Below, one piece after another: positions 46,739 to 58,962 of a DNA stretch of 64,000 nucleotides. Within the stretch, counting starts at the first letter, position 1; every line of letters starts with the position of its first letter. Under the pieces are notes generated by a model. That model worked only from the letters and a program-made list of their open reading frames with translations. It was not told where the DNA came from and ran no database searches. Position numbers and translations under genes: made by a program. Source of the stretch: Entonaema liquescens (taxonomy: Eukaryota; Ascomycota; Sordariomycetes; Xylariales; Xylariaceae); contig CADCSX010000005.1 of NCBI GenBank assembly GCA_902805475.1, positions 2,367,501 to 2,431,500 on the forward strand, in the 5' to 3' direction.

Positions 46739-48943
46739 CTACAGGGCGAGGAAGAAGAAGGCTGCTACGCCCATAAGTGTAAAGCTAGCGCTTGTCTTAA
46801 CACCACCAGCAACGGGGATAACACAGTTGGGTCCCTTGCAGCCCGCGACTCCAGTCGATGCCGCGCTACCAGGAGCCGTGTACGATGTCGTTATCGTTCC
46901 GTTGTAGCCTAGGTTAATGGTGCTGGACGGAGGCGTAGTTGGTGTCACAACAACGTAGGACTCGCCGTTGCTGATGGTCGTGCTGCTCTCGACTGCCGAC
47001 GACGTAACCTCGCTGCTGGACGTTGTAGGTTGAGGGGTCTCGGTTGCGCGAGTCTCAGTGACCGTGCTCTTGGTCTCTGGCTTCTCTACTTCTTCACTGG
47101 TGCTCTCGGCGGGCTTGCTGACCGTTCCAGGTGTCTCAACCGGTTTGCTCGAGCTAGGGCTGGCGCTTGAGCTTTCCTCGCTCACGGGGCACACGGTTGT
47201 TGTTACGGTGACTTCGCTAGTGACGGCACCAACGGGGCAGTCGGTAACAGTGGGTGCGCATGAGGTGATCGTGTAGGTGTTCGTTACCTCAATTACGCTA
47301 GTAGTGTGCTGATAGGGGCACTGGAGGTCGGCGTTGGCTCGGTCTTGGAGCCCTCAGACTTAGTTACAGGGCAGACGGTGGTTCCAACCGAAATAATCTT
47401 GGTGGTGACATAGCCGTCGGCCGGGCAGTCGGTCACTGTAGAGGCGCATGATGTGACGGTGTGGATATCGGTCGAATAGATGGTCGAGGTAGTCAACTCC
47501 GGCTCATCGGTAGTGGCGGAGGCGCTGGCGGACTCGGTGATGGTAGCCGACACACTCGCGGTTTGGGTTTCTCCATTCTCATCGGTGCAGGAATCATCTT
47601 CCTCGGAGGCGGTCGATGTTGCAGTGCTTTGCGAGGCAGAGGAAGTTGTTACCACGGATTCGCTGGAGCTGGCAGACACGGTAGACGCTGAGGAGGTGGT
47701 TGATACAGTCGAGACAGTCGAAGCAGAGCTGGACACGGTAGATGTGACAGATGCGCTGGATTCCTTTGGCGGCTTCGGAGCCTCGCCCTCCTTGAGCTCG
47801 TAGACCTTAATATCCTTTACCTTGAAGTTGGAAGACTCAAAGTCACCGCCTTTCGCGGCGACGTACTCAGGGCAGGTACCAAATCCAGTCGAGGCCGCGC
47901 AGCTTGTGTCCCACTGGCCAGTCTGGCCAGCGACTCCACAGAAGTTAATGTTCAAAACCATCTTCATATCCTTGAAGGCCTTCTCGACGTTACAGTTGCT
48001 GATCACGTAAGATGGCTTGCCCCATTTAGAATCGGGAGCCGGCTGGCCGTTCAGGACATCCTTGGGGGCCTCGTTGCGGGTCCAATCCCAAATCTTAAGG
48101 AATTCATCGGTCCATTGTAACGCGAAGATACCTCCGTCAGCGGACCCGAAGGTAGAAGAAACCTCGGAAGCGGAGCAACCTTGGAAGTTTGCTTGTCCGT
48201 CAGCGAAGTCGTAGCAGTTGGGAGAGTCGATCTTCGCCGTCATGTCACTTGCGACAAGTGTACAATCCCCAACGACATCAGGCTTGTCAACGTGGGAAGT
48301 GTGGCGGTTGAAGGTGAGATCGTTCCAGTTCTCATAAAGATCGATTTCACCCTTGGTTGGCCACGGGTCACCAAAGAACCACTAATAACTCAGGTTAGCT
48401 AATTAACATATCATGGTACGTACCAACGTTAAATCGTAGAGAAGTATTTGAAGTCCCATGAAGGCTCAAGGTGATAGTCGGTGTTATACGCATAGAAAAG
48501 GACTTACAAATGCGGGCCATGAACCACAAACGGGCTTAGGGAGATGAGTGAACTCGGCGATAACTAAACCTTTGTTGTAAAGGTTTTTACTTTCCAACCT
48601 AACACTCTTTCGCCCAGCACCATTGGCTTGGTAGCCATCAGCATGATCTACACCAACATATATCTCATCATCTTGTATCTTGACTAAGCCAAGGTCCTTT
48701 GCGCTGGCCTCGGCTTGGTACTGGATGTAACCACCGTTGGGATCAGTCCCCTAGGTCGGAAGTTAGCCGAGCTGGACAAGATTGAAGATGTTCGTGTGGG
48801 CCACTCACGCTGAAGAACTCGAATTTATCAAAGAAATTAGTCGAATTATAAACTTCGGAAACTTGGTACGACTTAGTCGCGCCAGCACGAACAGCTAGGA
48901 CAGCGGCAGCAGCGCCGACAGTCTTAAAGAGTGATGGAGCCAT
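46739..48943 (-). CDS. GPI-type GH16 endo-beta-1,3(4)-glucanase
   Basis: Predicted 657 aa from exons 48809-48943, 48508-48750, 47368-48381 and 46739-47320. It starts with a signal peptide (MAPSLFKTVGAAAAVLAVRA). The GH16 catalytic core includes GSWPAFWFFGDPWPTKGEID, with the motif E-I-D-L-Y-E at about 138-143 (E138 nucleophile, E143 acid/base by family rule). It is followed by cysteine-containing GH16 C-terminal features. A long Ser/Thr-rich stalk contains repeats (TVTSCASTVTDCPADG, TITSCAPTVTDCPVGA). The C-terminus (TSASFTLMGVAAFFFLAL) is a GPI-attachment-like hydrophobic tail. Such enzymes sit at the cell wall and act on beta-glucans. The frame changes near 47320-47368; I model a 47-nt intron, but a frameshift is possible. 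Confidence 0.85.
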
Positions 48944-51319
48944 CGCTATGGCTATAGTAAGGTATGTTATATTAAAGAATGACTAGAAACAATCAAAGAA
49001 AGAATGACGTATCTTACGTCAAGAGCTGAGTGCTCTAGGGACTTATAAACAGCGAAACAGCGTAAGGGAAAGGGAAGATGTCTCATGCCCCGACACAGCG
49101 GTTCGGACATATTTAAGAAAAACCAAGGGCCAAGAGCCCCTGGATCGAAACATGAAGCTTGTCGACGGCCAATGATTGAGGGCTTGGACACTGCAGACGA
49201 GCGGCACTGCTACTGTGCTGCGCATACGTAAGTAAGCTTCCTAGTATCATGGTGGGCTCATGTTTGGATGAAAGGAGAACGTTTGCTATTGGGTAGCATC
49301 CCGCTTTGCTTGAAACTATATTTATATGCTACGGAGGCCAACTTCCACTCTTGGGAAGGGTCCGACTCTCGAGGGATTCTGGACTGTGATAGGCCTTGGG
49401 TGGATAACACCACGGCTCCACGCAAAGGGAAAGTTAAACGAATGGCCACGAATGACCGAGCGCTAGAAGTTGACATTAGCCCGACTTGGCTCCTTCGGTT
49501 CGCGGCTGTCAACGAACGGACGCTGTCGCTAAGAGCCCAGGTTCTTGGACTAGCGAAAGGCGGAAAAGGGCTCGGCCGAACTATGCGATGATTTATTCTC
49601 ATGGCAGATTTTAAGTTCGATACCTCGGACGATATGGTCAAAAACATAGGAAAAAAAAAACATTTTCTTTCTTTTTCACTCGAGCTCGCATTCGTGAGAG
49701 CACCTCTTCTTCACGATGCTAGGTGTAAGTAAAACTATCCCATCTCGCAGAATCCTAGTAAGTGTTACTGATTCCTGCGTAAAAGGAACATATGTATGTT
49801 AAGAAATACTTGGCTTATTACAGGTATGGAATAGCTAACAAATCCACTTATCTGAGGTTCAAGCGAACCCCACGTTAATTGATTCGTGGCTGTGTAGGAT
49901 GTGCCATGTCTCCATGTGCGCTCCTCGCAAATCATTCTCTTTGAAACGGGTTGGTTTTCAGGTGAACCACCCCCGTCTCATTTCCTTTGGTCTGGTTGGT
50001 GAAAAATTACACCCCCCGAATTTCACTGGTATTTACGAACCGTTAACGAGCCGTCAACGAGCCGTCAACGAGAAAAAGTCAATAGTACAATCTGTAGCGT
50101 CATATAAAGCTACCCTTCAGCTGGATGCTATCCCAGGATCTAGACCCAATCGGCTAATGTATATTCTTAGCGGGTACTGACGATGCTTCTAACTATTTCA
50201 ATGTCATGATCAGCTCCTTTATCAAGATCTCTCCAGTGGGGTCTAAAGTCGATCATGTCCCCTGCATCCCATCTCGACTCATTATGGTAATGATCTACCA
50301 AACTCTTCCCCTTCTCCAGCTCAAGCTGTTCCATAACTACGGAAACGCTGGGTCAAAGACTAACTCCATATTCTAAACGTACTGACGAATCAATAGGGCT
50401 GAGATAAATACCTAAAGAACGAGTGTCAGAGTAAATACCTTACCTGACAATATAATTGCAGGCGGATCGTGCCGTTTATTCTTACGCCGTCTTACCTAGG
50501 TAGATAGGTACATGATCAAAGTCAAAGTTACCTAAATTAATTAATTATCATTAGTCGACACTATATATACTTCGAGTAGGATCAAAAGAAATGCACTATC
50601 CGTCAAATTATTTAACTACCATATATGGAGTAGAGGCTAACTACTTTGACAGATAATATCCACCCATTCGATTCTTACCTAGGTAGGTACTCAATTGAAT
50701 GTCTCTTAACTCGTTTATTGGATCAATAGCAGCAAATGCATCAAATGCGGAAGATTTTAGATAGATCTCTATACCTAGGGTAGTACCCCTTCAGTATGGC
50801 TTGAGATCGAATCTGGCCATAGTGAGTATCTCCTATTTCCAAAATAAACTATCAGGCAGTCAGCTTCTAAGCTCAACTCCTTCACGGCTACCGCCCCTTT
50901 TTCTCTTGGGTATTACCCACGCCACAAATCCAGAGCGGCACACAATCCTCTTAATTTTCATATGCTCCCATAATTTCTTTTAGGGAAACCTATATGATTC
51001 CTTGAGCATATTCATAGGTCTCGTCCTAGAACACGGTCTGATAGCTATTTTCTTTTCCAGCGTATCAGGTTCAGTCCATCTTTCGACTGTCATCGGCGAT
51101 TGTTGACCTTTAAATGCCAGCTTCATGCTTAGGGGTCTTGGCAGGAAAAATGCAGCCGAATATTCAGTCCCCGAGGACGGTCGAGGAGAGCCGGACTGAC
51201 TAGAACTAGGACGCTTGCTAGGCTATTCCGAGGGTTGTCGGCCAGAATTCCTTCTCTGTATCAGAGCATGAATTTTCCAGAGGAGCTGCCCCTCCCGCTG
51301 TATCAATAGGATATCGTAC
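48944..51319. other. Intergenic region, GH16 upstream
   Basis: About 2.4 kb with no supported gene. The overlapping opposite-strand ORFs at 49258-49647 look spurious. TACCTAGGTA-type motifs occur at 50493-50510 and 50677-50692. Confidence 0.4.
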
Positions 51320-52012
51320 CTAATCTATATAGAGCTCTTCCCTCTGTTTCCTCTTCTCTTCGATAATCTTCTTTTGCCGTCGTTGCATCCATACGAACCC
51401 GAAGACAGCCAGTATGACGAAAGTCGGTACGAGAAGGCCAGCAGCAATTGCCGTGTTGTTGTTAACGCCGCCATTAGAGGCCGGTTGATTCGTAGGCCTC
51501 GATGGTAGTATTGTCGTTCCATTGAAAGACTACATCTCTTATCAATGTCTGCAGAGGCTATGAGTGAAATAGTCAAAGATCTCAAACCCTTACATTTATC
51601 GGGTCATCCATGTTTTGGTCCTGGTCTGATTCAGAAATGGCAAAATACGAGGAAGATGCGATAGCTAGTACTGAACCCTTTAATCCTTCTTGGCTTTGAG
51701 GGCGCACCTCTACCTCGTATTTGGCTGTTTCAAGATATGGTAGTGGGTATGGGATGTTTTTCCAGAGGAACGAAGTAGTATTAAGACCAACTATCGCAAT
51801 ATGTGAGAAACATCTTAGTGCATACACCCGTTACATAACTTCTTACTTGTGATGTTAATTTCCAATGAATTTGCTCCGAACTCGCTTGTCTGGTTGATAA
51901 GTCTGGAGTAGACTACAAGGGGGTAGTCTGTCGCGTTGACCTCCCATTGTAGTAAGAGGTCAGATCCACGAGCAATATTCTTGAACTCGTTTTGGAATCC
52001 TGTCACTGCCAT
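51320..52012 (-). CDS. Type-I-membrane-like protein with Kre9/Knh1-like lumenal part
   Basis: Predicted 190 aa from exons 51847-52012, 51594-51790 and 51320-51529. The N-terminal ~125 residues form a beta-rich module (IARGSDLLLQWEVNATDYPL, then YEVEVRPQSQE, AIASSSYFAIS) that resembles the N-terminal domain of fungal Kre9/Knh1 and Ser/Thr-rich GPI proteins. A linker with N-x-T sites follows, then one membrane helix (TAIAAGLLVPTFVILAVFGF) and a basic coiled tail (WMQRRQKKIIEEKRKQREEL). The last exon is easily missed because another frame has a longer ORF. No signal peptide is found at the ATG at 52012 and none was found within 300 nt upstream, so the gene may be 5'-truncated or have a distant first exon. 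Confidence 0.72.
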
Positions 52013-54453
52013 CGTTCAAAGCTAGATTGGCTTCAAGACAACCGGAATCTATTTGTACTGCGACTCCGAACTCTTCTGAGGAGGAGAGTCTTCTAGAGGA
52101 GGTATTATGCGTAGTCGAAATAGGGGAGACCTAGAATATTTCTTTTGGGAACTGTTGGACCAGAAGACTATCTACGATTTCCGTAGAACCTGCCAACTAT
52201 ATGTTTATTAATGAACGCGGGAAGCTCTATGCGTACATCATAGCGGTCAAGATCCAAAATAGGCAAATGTGGCTATAATGTATAGCGTTCTCGCATAGGG
52301 GTTACGTTCCAATTCGCATTTTGCCGGCCCCCTTCCGGGACGATTTTTCATTTTTCTTAATGATCACCCCACGAATATATAAGGTGCCTTCTGTTTCAAC
52401 TGCGATTGTAAATGTTGCGTGCTGATATCCAATGTAAGAGTATACACATCACCTAGTTCTTCGTTTACATTTATATCGGGACCTTACCGTCTTCCTAAAG
52501 GCCTAGTTGCATGAGGGACGTAAGATAAAACTTTAGAGTTGGTATCGTGACAACTGAAATTATGAAGCTATTCAGTTTAGAAGCCCGCCGGATGAATGTG
52601 ATTATAATCCCAAGGTGACTACTACCTGTAGTGTGAGTCTGGCTAAATTAGGTGAGTCCAGAACGACCAATCAACGAATTTATATATACCGGTGTGTTTC
52701 CCTGCATCCTTGCATTATACTATTCGGGTGGTATACATTTGAGACCCGAGGGTTTGGTATGCATTTAATATAGTAGTAGTGATATGTCGCTCATGGTACC
52801 TATGGCTCAGTGCATACGCCACTCATATACCTCTTACCAGTACACAAGTACATCAGTACATCAATGTATGTTATACAGCTTGAGTCGGCCTGCTTAACCA
52901 ATTCTGGTAAAGACGAATCTGGTGACTATCTTGCAACTTCCTGTTTTTAAGTACTCGAGATGGGTCGTAGTTGATAACTCTTACCTAGTAGTTGCCTGTT
53001 AGTTACAAGATGCCTATACCTATTGTGATAAACTTAAAAAGGGGGTATTAAAGGAAGGAACGAATGTCAATTATCTAAGCTAGGTATTATATAAACCTGT
53101 CTCTCCTCCTATCCTTCCTCAACTCTACATCTACCTATTTAGTATCTAGGTACCTTACGCAAATATCTTTGTAACTGAAGAATTGTAAATTTGATAAGTA
53201 CCTAGCTCTTTAATCCCGAGGGGCGTTGCTGATGCCAGGCTTATAATATGGCATCGCTGTGTCCTTATAATAGCGTTAAAACAGGCCGTCCGCTGACACG
53301 GAGTTCAGTCGTGGAGCAAACCACGCAACAAACGCCGTTTTGCTTGCCACGGTTAAGTGCAGCCGTGGAGACAAAACACGTAAAACAAACCGCTGCACTG
53401 TCACAGAACCAGCGTATCAACGGTGACTTATTGACGGCCACTGCAGTAGTGCAGATATCAGAACAAGGTTTGGAGCTCCTTGGCTCATATGGTAAGTGAT
53501 TCTCTCTCTCGGTCTGGAATATAGGGGGTGTTGCTCCCGTTTAACCTTCCGAAGTGAGACATCCATCAGCTAACTTGGCTTCACTACAGCACGACGGAGT
53601 AAACCTTATCAACCTAAGGTTGATACTTCAAACTATGCGAAATATAAATGATTAACGAATATATTCAACGGCAGTGTTGGCTGTGGATACAGTCATAAGA
53701 AAACTGCATGTTGACGATTTATCAGCGATCGTACACCTCCAAGGATCACTCAACGCTGTAGTATTTTGCCCACATTATGATTCGGGTTCCCACTCCAAAG
53801 AATAAGGAACTAAATCCCCGAAAAGTTATAACCAAAGCAACAACCGCGAAATTGTATGGTAGTAACAAGGGGCGTCATAACCTTGTGCTAAACTGAAAGA
53901 ACCCTATTCAAGAAGGCCAATCCGTATAAGCAAGGATGCCCAGTACATCCTCCATCCAGCTTGTCTGGCAACAGTAATTAATCCGTTTGCTATTATATAG
54001 GGTTAGATCAAACATGTATGGTCTTACTAGGTATTTGGGTATTTGTTTGACAATCGCCTTAGCCCAATACCACAGGGCGAAGCATGTGGCAGCTTTTCAA
54101 ATCCCTATGGCGAGATGCGAGCGTGGGGTTAAGAGGTAAGTACAAATTCAAAGGCACTGGGGTTCGAAGTCATCCACCTGCCAAGATGATAAAAGCTGCA
54201 TCTTAAACTCTTGCCGACCGGACACGGTGATGGCGCCAGCTGGCGGCCACGTCATCAAACCGGTCAGGTACCGATGTTGTATCTGCGCCACTGAAATATC
54301 ACAGCAGTGGTTGTTGGTGACGCTCTCTGGGATAAACACATCAGGGGTAGAGACGGAGATCGATAGTTTAGAGTGTGCCAGCACTCTTTCTACCCAAATG
54401 CAAAAGAAATCATAAGAGGTATCCAGTCCGTCTGAAATCTGTGTCATCTAGGT
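52013..54453. other. Intergenic region with an imperfect palindrome
   Basis: About 2.4 kb. The hairpin at 53337-53377 is annotated separately. ORF 53248-53499 overlaps it and is not supported. ORF 54148-54447 lies beyond the bZIP stop and is also unsupported. Confidence 0.4.
53337..53377. repeat. Imperfect inverted repeat (hairpin)
   Basis: GTTTTG (53337-53342) plus CCACGG (53347-53352) pair with CCGTGG (53363-53368) plus CAAAAC (53372-53377), with a 10-nt loop. A smaller pair, CGTGG / CCACG, lies at 53310-53325. Confidence 0.7.
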
Positions 54454-55155
54454 TTACATGGGGAAACCTGATGGACCACCGTAGAGGAACAAATCCATTT
54501 CGCTAGAAGTCGCATCTATCGCTGGGTCATATACTAGGGCTGACTGTGTGTATCGTGCTGCTGCTTCTTGATCGCACTCTCGATCGCGTTTAAGCCTGAT
54601 ATACTCTGCTTGCAGGTTGGAGTAGGCAAGGCTGAGGACATCGTTCTTCTTCTGGGCTTCGCCGAGTAATATTTCGAGATCTTTAATACGCTGGTCCTTC
54701 CGCTCCCGGTAGGCTCTTTGGGATGCGCGATTCTGAGCTCTTCGACGCTATAATGGATAATTCTTAGTGACTCGGTTCACAGTCACAGCGCTCGGAGTGA
54801 CCTTTGCGGGCTTACAGATAGGACGGAAGGCGGTGCATTTTTGTATCTATTCTCGCGCTTCCTCTTTGCCGCAGGCTTAGAAGGAGGTTGCTGCGAGTCT
54901 GGTTGGGCTGTTTCTCCTGCCCCCTCTGTATTCTCGGAGCTGGGATACATTCCTTGGAACGTAAAATTATACTAATGGTATGGTTAGCAACGACTATGAA
55001 AATCTCACATGTGGGTTGTATACCGGTGACTCTGTCGGGCTAGATGTTGTAGAAGAAGTGTTTGTAGAATCGAGGTATAGATCCGCATCACCGTATATAT
55101 ACGCCATCTGTTTGGAGGGGGATGCAAGACCTGTAGCAGTATCGACTTCTTCCAT
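54454..55155 (-). CDS. bZIP transcription factor, Yap/Pap1-like basic region
   Basis: Predicted 198 aa from exons 55009-55155, 54816-54971 and 54454-54747. The basic region starts right at the third exon: RRRAQNRASQRAYRERKDQR (102-121), with the N-x-A-S-Q-R-A-Y-R pattern of fungal Pap1/Yap-type factors. A leucine zipper follows (IKDLEILLGE, DVLSLAYSNLQAEYIRLK). The N-terminal part is Ser/Thr/Pro-rich and ends in a basic KRKRENRYK. The C-terminus (SEMDLFLYGGPSGFPM) is short, without the cysteine-rich redox domain of Yap1. The start at 55155 (MEEVDTATGL) is the first ATG after an in-frame stop. It is expected to act in the nucleus; targets are unknown. The gene is hidden in ORF searches because each exon is short. 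Confidence 0.88.
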
Positions 55156-58100
55156 ATCTTTTGTGGAAAGGCGCAGGTCCTTTTTAATGCTCTTCTCGTT
55201 ACTGTAACTCTAAGCGTAAAACGTAGCAACCTGGAGATTGGACCTTGTAAGAGCCGATGTCTTGAAGAAGGTGGAAATTGACTTACACCGGGTAAGGAGA
55301 TGGCGTCGAGGATATATCTTGTTTGTCTCTTACTTGGAGCTGGGAGAGTTCGGCGTGCGTCATGGGTAGACGATCAGCTAAATAAAGTCTCACCCCGTCT
55401 GACAATTTGCAGAGTCCCAGTAGACAGTAGGCGAGGCGCCGCTTCGTCAACTGACGCTCGCTGCAAAGGGCCACTTTGATTTGGCATGTATTCACAAGTA
55501 CCTTACCACCCCTGGACATGCAGGCAAAGCGGTCGTCTAACCGCATACGGGGAGAGACTCTCCACGCTACTGTAAGTTAGTAAATGGGAACTGGGGGTTA
55601 CCCCCAAAACCGATAGGAGAGAACCCGAAAGCCGGCCTTCTGTAGGTGGGGTTTTCGGAGGAGAACAGATCTTATTCGGAGGTAGGAAAGTAGGAAATTC
55701 GGGAAGCAAAGCTTTAAGCTTACATAAGAAACTAAAGTTAGCAAATATGCAGATGCAGATATTCGTGAGTGGCACAATACGACTTAATTCCCAAGTGTAT
55801 ACCTACTTTACGCCCTCCCCCCTGTCGGAGTAAAATCCGAGAGAACTGCAGAATAGTTCGCCTTCTCCTTACGTACCCAATCTTCCCGTGATTCTTCAGA
55901 TGCCCGGTTATAGTAGATGTAACTTTTTGACGTAGACTATATTAACGTCTTTTGACGTAGGCAGCTATCCGATTTGTGACGCATGATCGCAAAAAACTGC
56001 CGCATCGTTGTGCTTGCGGAACATCCGCAATCGACTCTACTTTAACTTCGGATCTCGTGTGCTGTCGAACGTACTGAATATGTTTGTCCTTGCCGCTCAG
56101 CCCCGTCACATATCTCGCGAGTCGTCCATCCCACTGACGGATGTGGAGGAGTAGTGACATCCGCCACTAAAATTTAGATATACTCCAACTACCGGTGGGT
56201 AGTTACTGATCTCTCACAAATCTCTACTGCATTGGTAAACCGTATCCCCTCTGCTGGAACTGCAGCATGAGACCCGACTCGTCAATGGGACCAGGAAAGT
56301 TGCGGATGTCGTCAGGGTCTATGTGATATCTATAGTACGGATAATGCTACCCTGGCGGTATCCCGACAACCTGTATAGATCAAGGCGTCTTGTATAGATG
56401 GATGTGTATGCATTCTTGCTTTATAAGTCCACCATTTCCCCACATCCCAGATCTAGGCCCGGGCGTGGTACTTAAAACCGTGAAGGAGTATGGGGACGTC
56501 CAAGACATACAAGATTTACCCAGCATTAGATCTAGGGGTTTCGATCGTAAATCTGGGGTTCTATCTAACATTCTTCGCCTCGGAATACGGCTACATCATT
56601 TTCGGCTTGATATATTGCTGGTGGACTTTTTCTCGTAGTGTAACAGCGATTGTCATTCGTAGTACCAGATGAGAGCGCCATGATTTGCGTTTTGGCCTCC
56701 TCCTTTCCTTGGCGATATGGCAGTCGAGCAATATAATGTCTATCCGTTGTAAGCACTTAAACCACATGCCAAGACGTTCATCCTACCTGTATCTATACTG
56801 TTTTGCAGGTATGAAAAACAAGTGAGCAATAAGTCTGTCCTGGGTTATAGAATATCATAATCCCAGAGACAAGGGTAGACAACATAACCCTAACTTACCT
56901 GCGTGCTGCTTGCCGATCTCTTGGCATACAAAAATGCTTGTAGAGATCGACAGCTACCCTCTTCGGCTGCACTAGGCTACTCTGGGTTGGGGTTGGGGGT
57001 CAATGCTTTCGTGAGGTAATTGACTAAGCCTTCAATAAAAATAGAGATGACTTGTAAAAATGGCCTAGATGTCCCCCGTTCCCCTGGGTTAGCTATTCCC
57101 GGGTCTTACATCAGAAATCATCGGAACTGATACGTTCGCCTCGAGAAACCGAGGAATTCTACTTTCGTTCTTTGCCGAGGTTGCCAAGTATCCGTTTCCG
57201 GGGTAGGTAGTGAAATTCTAGATGAGGTCCCGTGGAAGTGTGAAAGAGACAACATGCATTGTACCTGGCGCTACTATAATCCATGCGGCTAAGTCCTCAA
57301 AGCTGGTGCCTGATAGACATAGCCGGAGATATATTTTTCTTAACTACGGATAACCTACTCGCTGGGCCGTATACGGTAGCGGGAGCTTCATGTTGGGTGG
57401 CGGTCAATGCCGAGTGAGATTATGTACTTGGAAAAGACATCGCCGTCTAAACCATTTGATGCTCTTGAAAATTGACCCTAGCAGCATCTAATAGTATACG
57501 GAAGTGCATTTCCGAGGCCTGTCATTGTCCAAAGAGCCCTATGAATACGCCTGCTTTGGTTAAATTAACCCACGGGGAGACGCCGTCGTGTTGCCGCCAA
57601 CGTCATCTACATAAACCAATGAGATTTATAAAGAGACCACGCTTGAGCATGTACTTTATGAACTGGTCTGATAGTTGATATGTTAAATGACTCGCATGTA
57701 AAGGTTGTAGACTGGTGGAATGGGGATTTAGAGCTGTTCTTTAGCGTACACGCTTGACCCTGCCAAGATGTTTAAGATATGCAGATTCAGGTGGGGGAAA
57801 CGAAGAGACGGTGCCGCTGGTCTGGCTCCCCAGATTGGCTGGCCACTTAGGATGAGGTTGAACGGCGAATTTGTAAAGTAATAACTTTAAGCATCATGTA
57901 TGTCAGATTAAAGTTGTACACATAATGAAGTGAGTAGTTTTCTTCACATAGTTAGTTCCTATATAATCCAAAGTTTGGCCCGTTGGTTTGAAGATGCGCA
58001 GGTCGAAGCGAGTTGATTGTGCTTATGACTGACACAAAAGACTAGCGAGTCCAATCATACTGGTGGATAGGTAACATTTCTTGTTTGGCCGTACGGTCTG

Positions 58101-58962
58101 GTCCAGGGTCCTAACAAATGAGCGGCTATGCACTCCGCCGTTCCCCGCGGCCCTATTGCTAGACGCGGAAACGGCAGCGCGAACTGATCCACGGTACCAA
58201 AGTGTACAGTTCGGTGATTCTGGAACGTGGAATCTGCCTAGAAACAGTATCTAGCTTCGTCTAGAAAGGTCAATTCCATATATATGGATTCAGCTGAAAG
58301 AATACCGGTAAATACATCCGCGTAGGTTGGTCTGAGCAATACATTCAACTTGTATTCCCGCGGTGATATGACACTACTGTCCAAAGCCGGCCAGGGCTGG
58401 TTTGCTATACCGAAACCCGAAGGCAGAAGTGGTATATATGCGAACTTACGCAACCCGAGTTCCGAGTTCTAAGTTCTTGACTAATCCCGCTTCCGTCCCG
58501 TGCCGTAACTGTAGCCGACTCTGAATGTTGAAAATGATGTCATCTAGCGTGCATGAGGAATCTCCGAATATCGGGTTTGGATCTATGCTCACATCTTAGC
58601 GCCCGCCGCAACTATTGGTATATACGGGGAGGGAGCTATATGGTAGATCTCTTGCGGTAGCGTGAGTAAGTAGAACTCACTCGCTGCGACTTTCATCACG
58701 ACAATACCGCGATTTGTGCAAGAGCACACAGTCCCGAGATTGTTTGGGAACAGTTTTGCCGTCGACCTCGCTCCAACCATGTTGTAAACAAAATGTCCCG
58801 ACGCACCGTACTTACGCAGTGGAAAACCCTGTGCCTAATTTGGCTATGCATACAACCCCCAGTAACAACCTCTACCCTAACTCATTCCTTGGCCGGGGCC
58901 TCGCTGTATAGGGACCCCGATCTGAAGAACTTAAGAACTTCGTTATGTGGTGAAATATTAAA
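55156..58962. other. Intergenic region upstream of the bZIP gene
   Basis: About 3.8 kb. The leader and promoter of the bZIP gene occupy the first part. ORFs such as 55283-55546 and 56490-56672 are short, overlapping and unrecognised. I see no transposon. Confidence 0.4.

Noticed and set aside
47461..48214. Plus-strand ORFs opposite the GH16 gene
   Set aside because: Mirror of the Ser/Thr-rich stalk codons; no independent evidence.
49258..49647. Overlapping ORFs of 107 and 129 codons on opposite strands
   Set aside because: No splice logic, domains or recognisable composition; overlapping opposite-strand ORFs of this kind arise by chance.
53248..53499. Plus-strand 83-codon ORF
   Set aside because: It overlaps a strong inverted repeat and resembles no family.
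54148..54447. ORF beyond the bZIP stop
   Set aside because: The bZIP frame ends cleanly at 54454 with a plausible C-terminus, and this ORF shows no bZIP or other feature.
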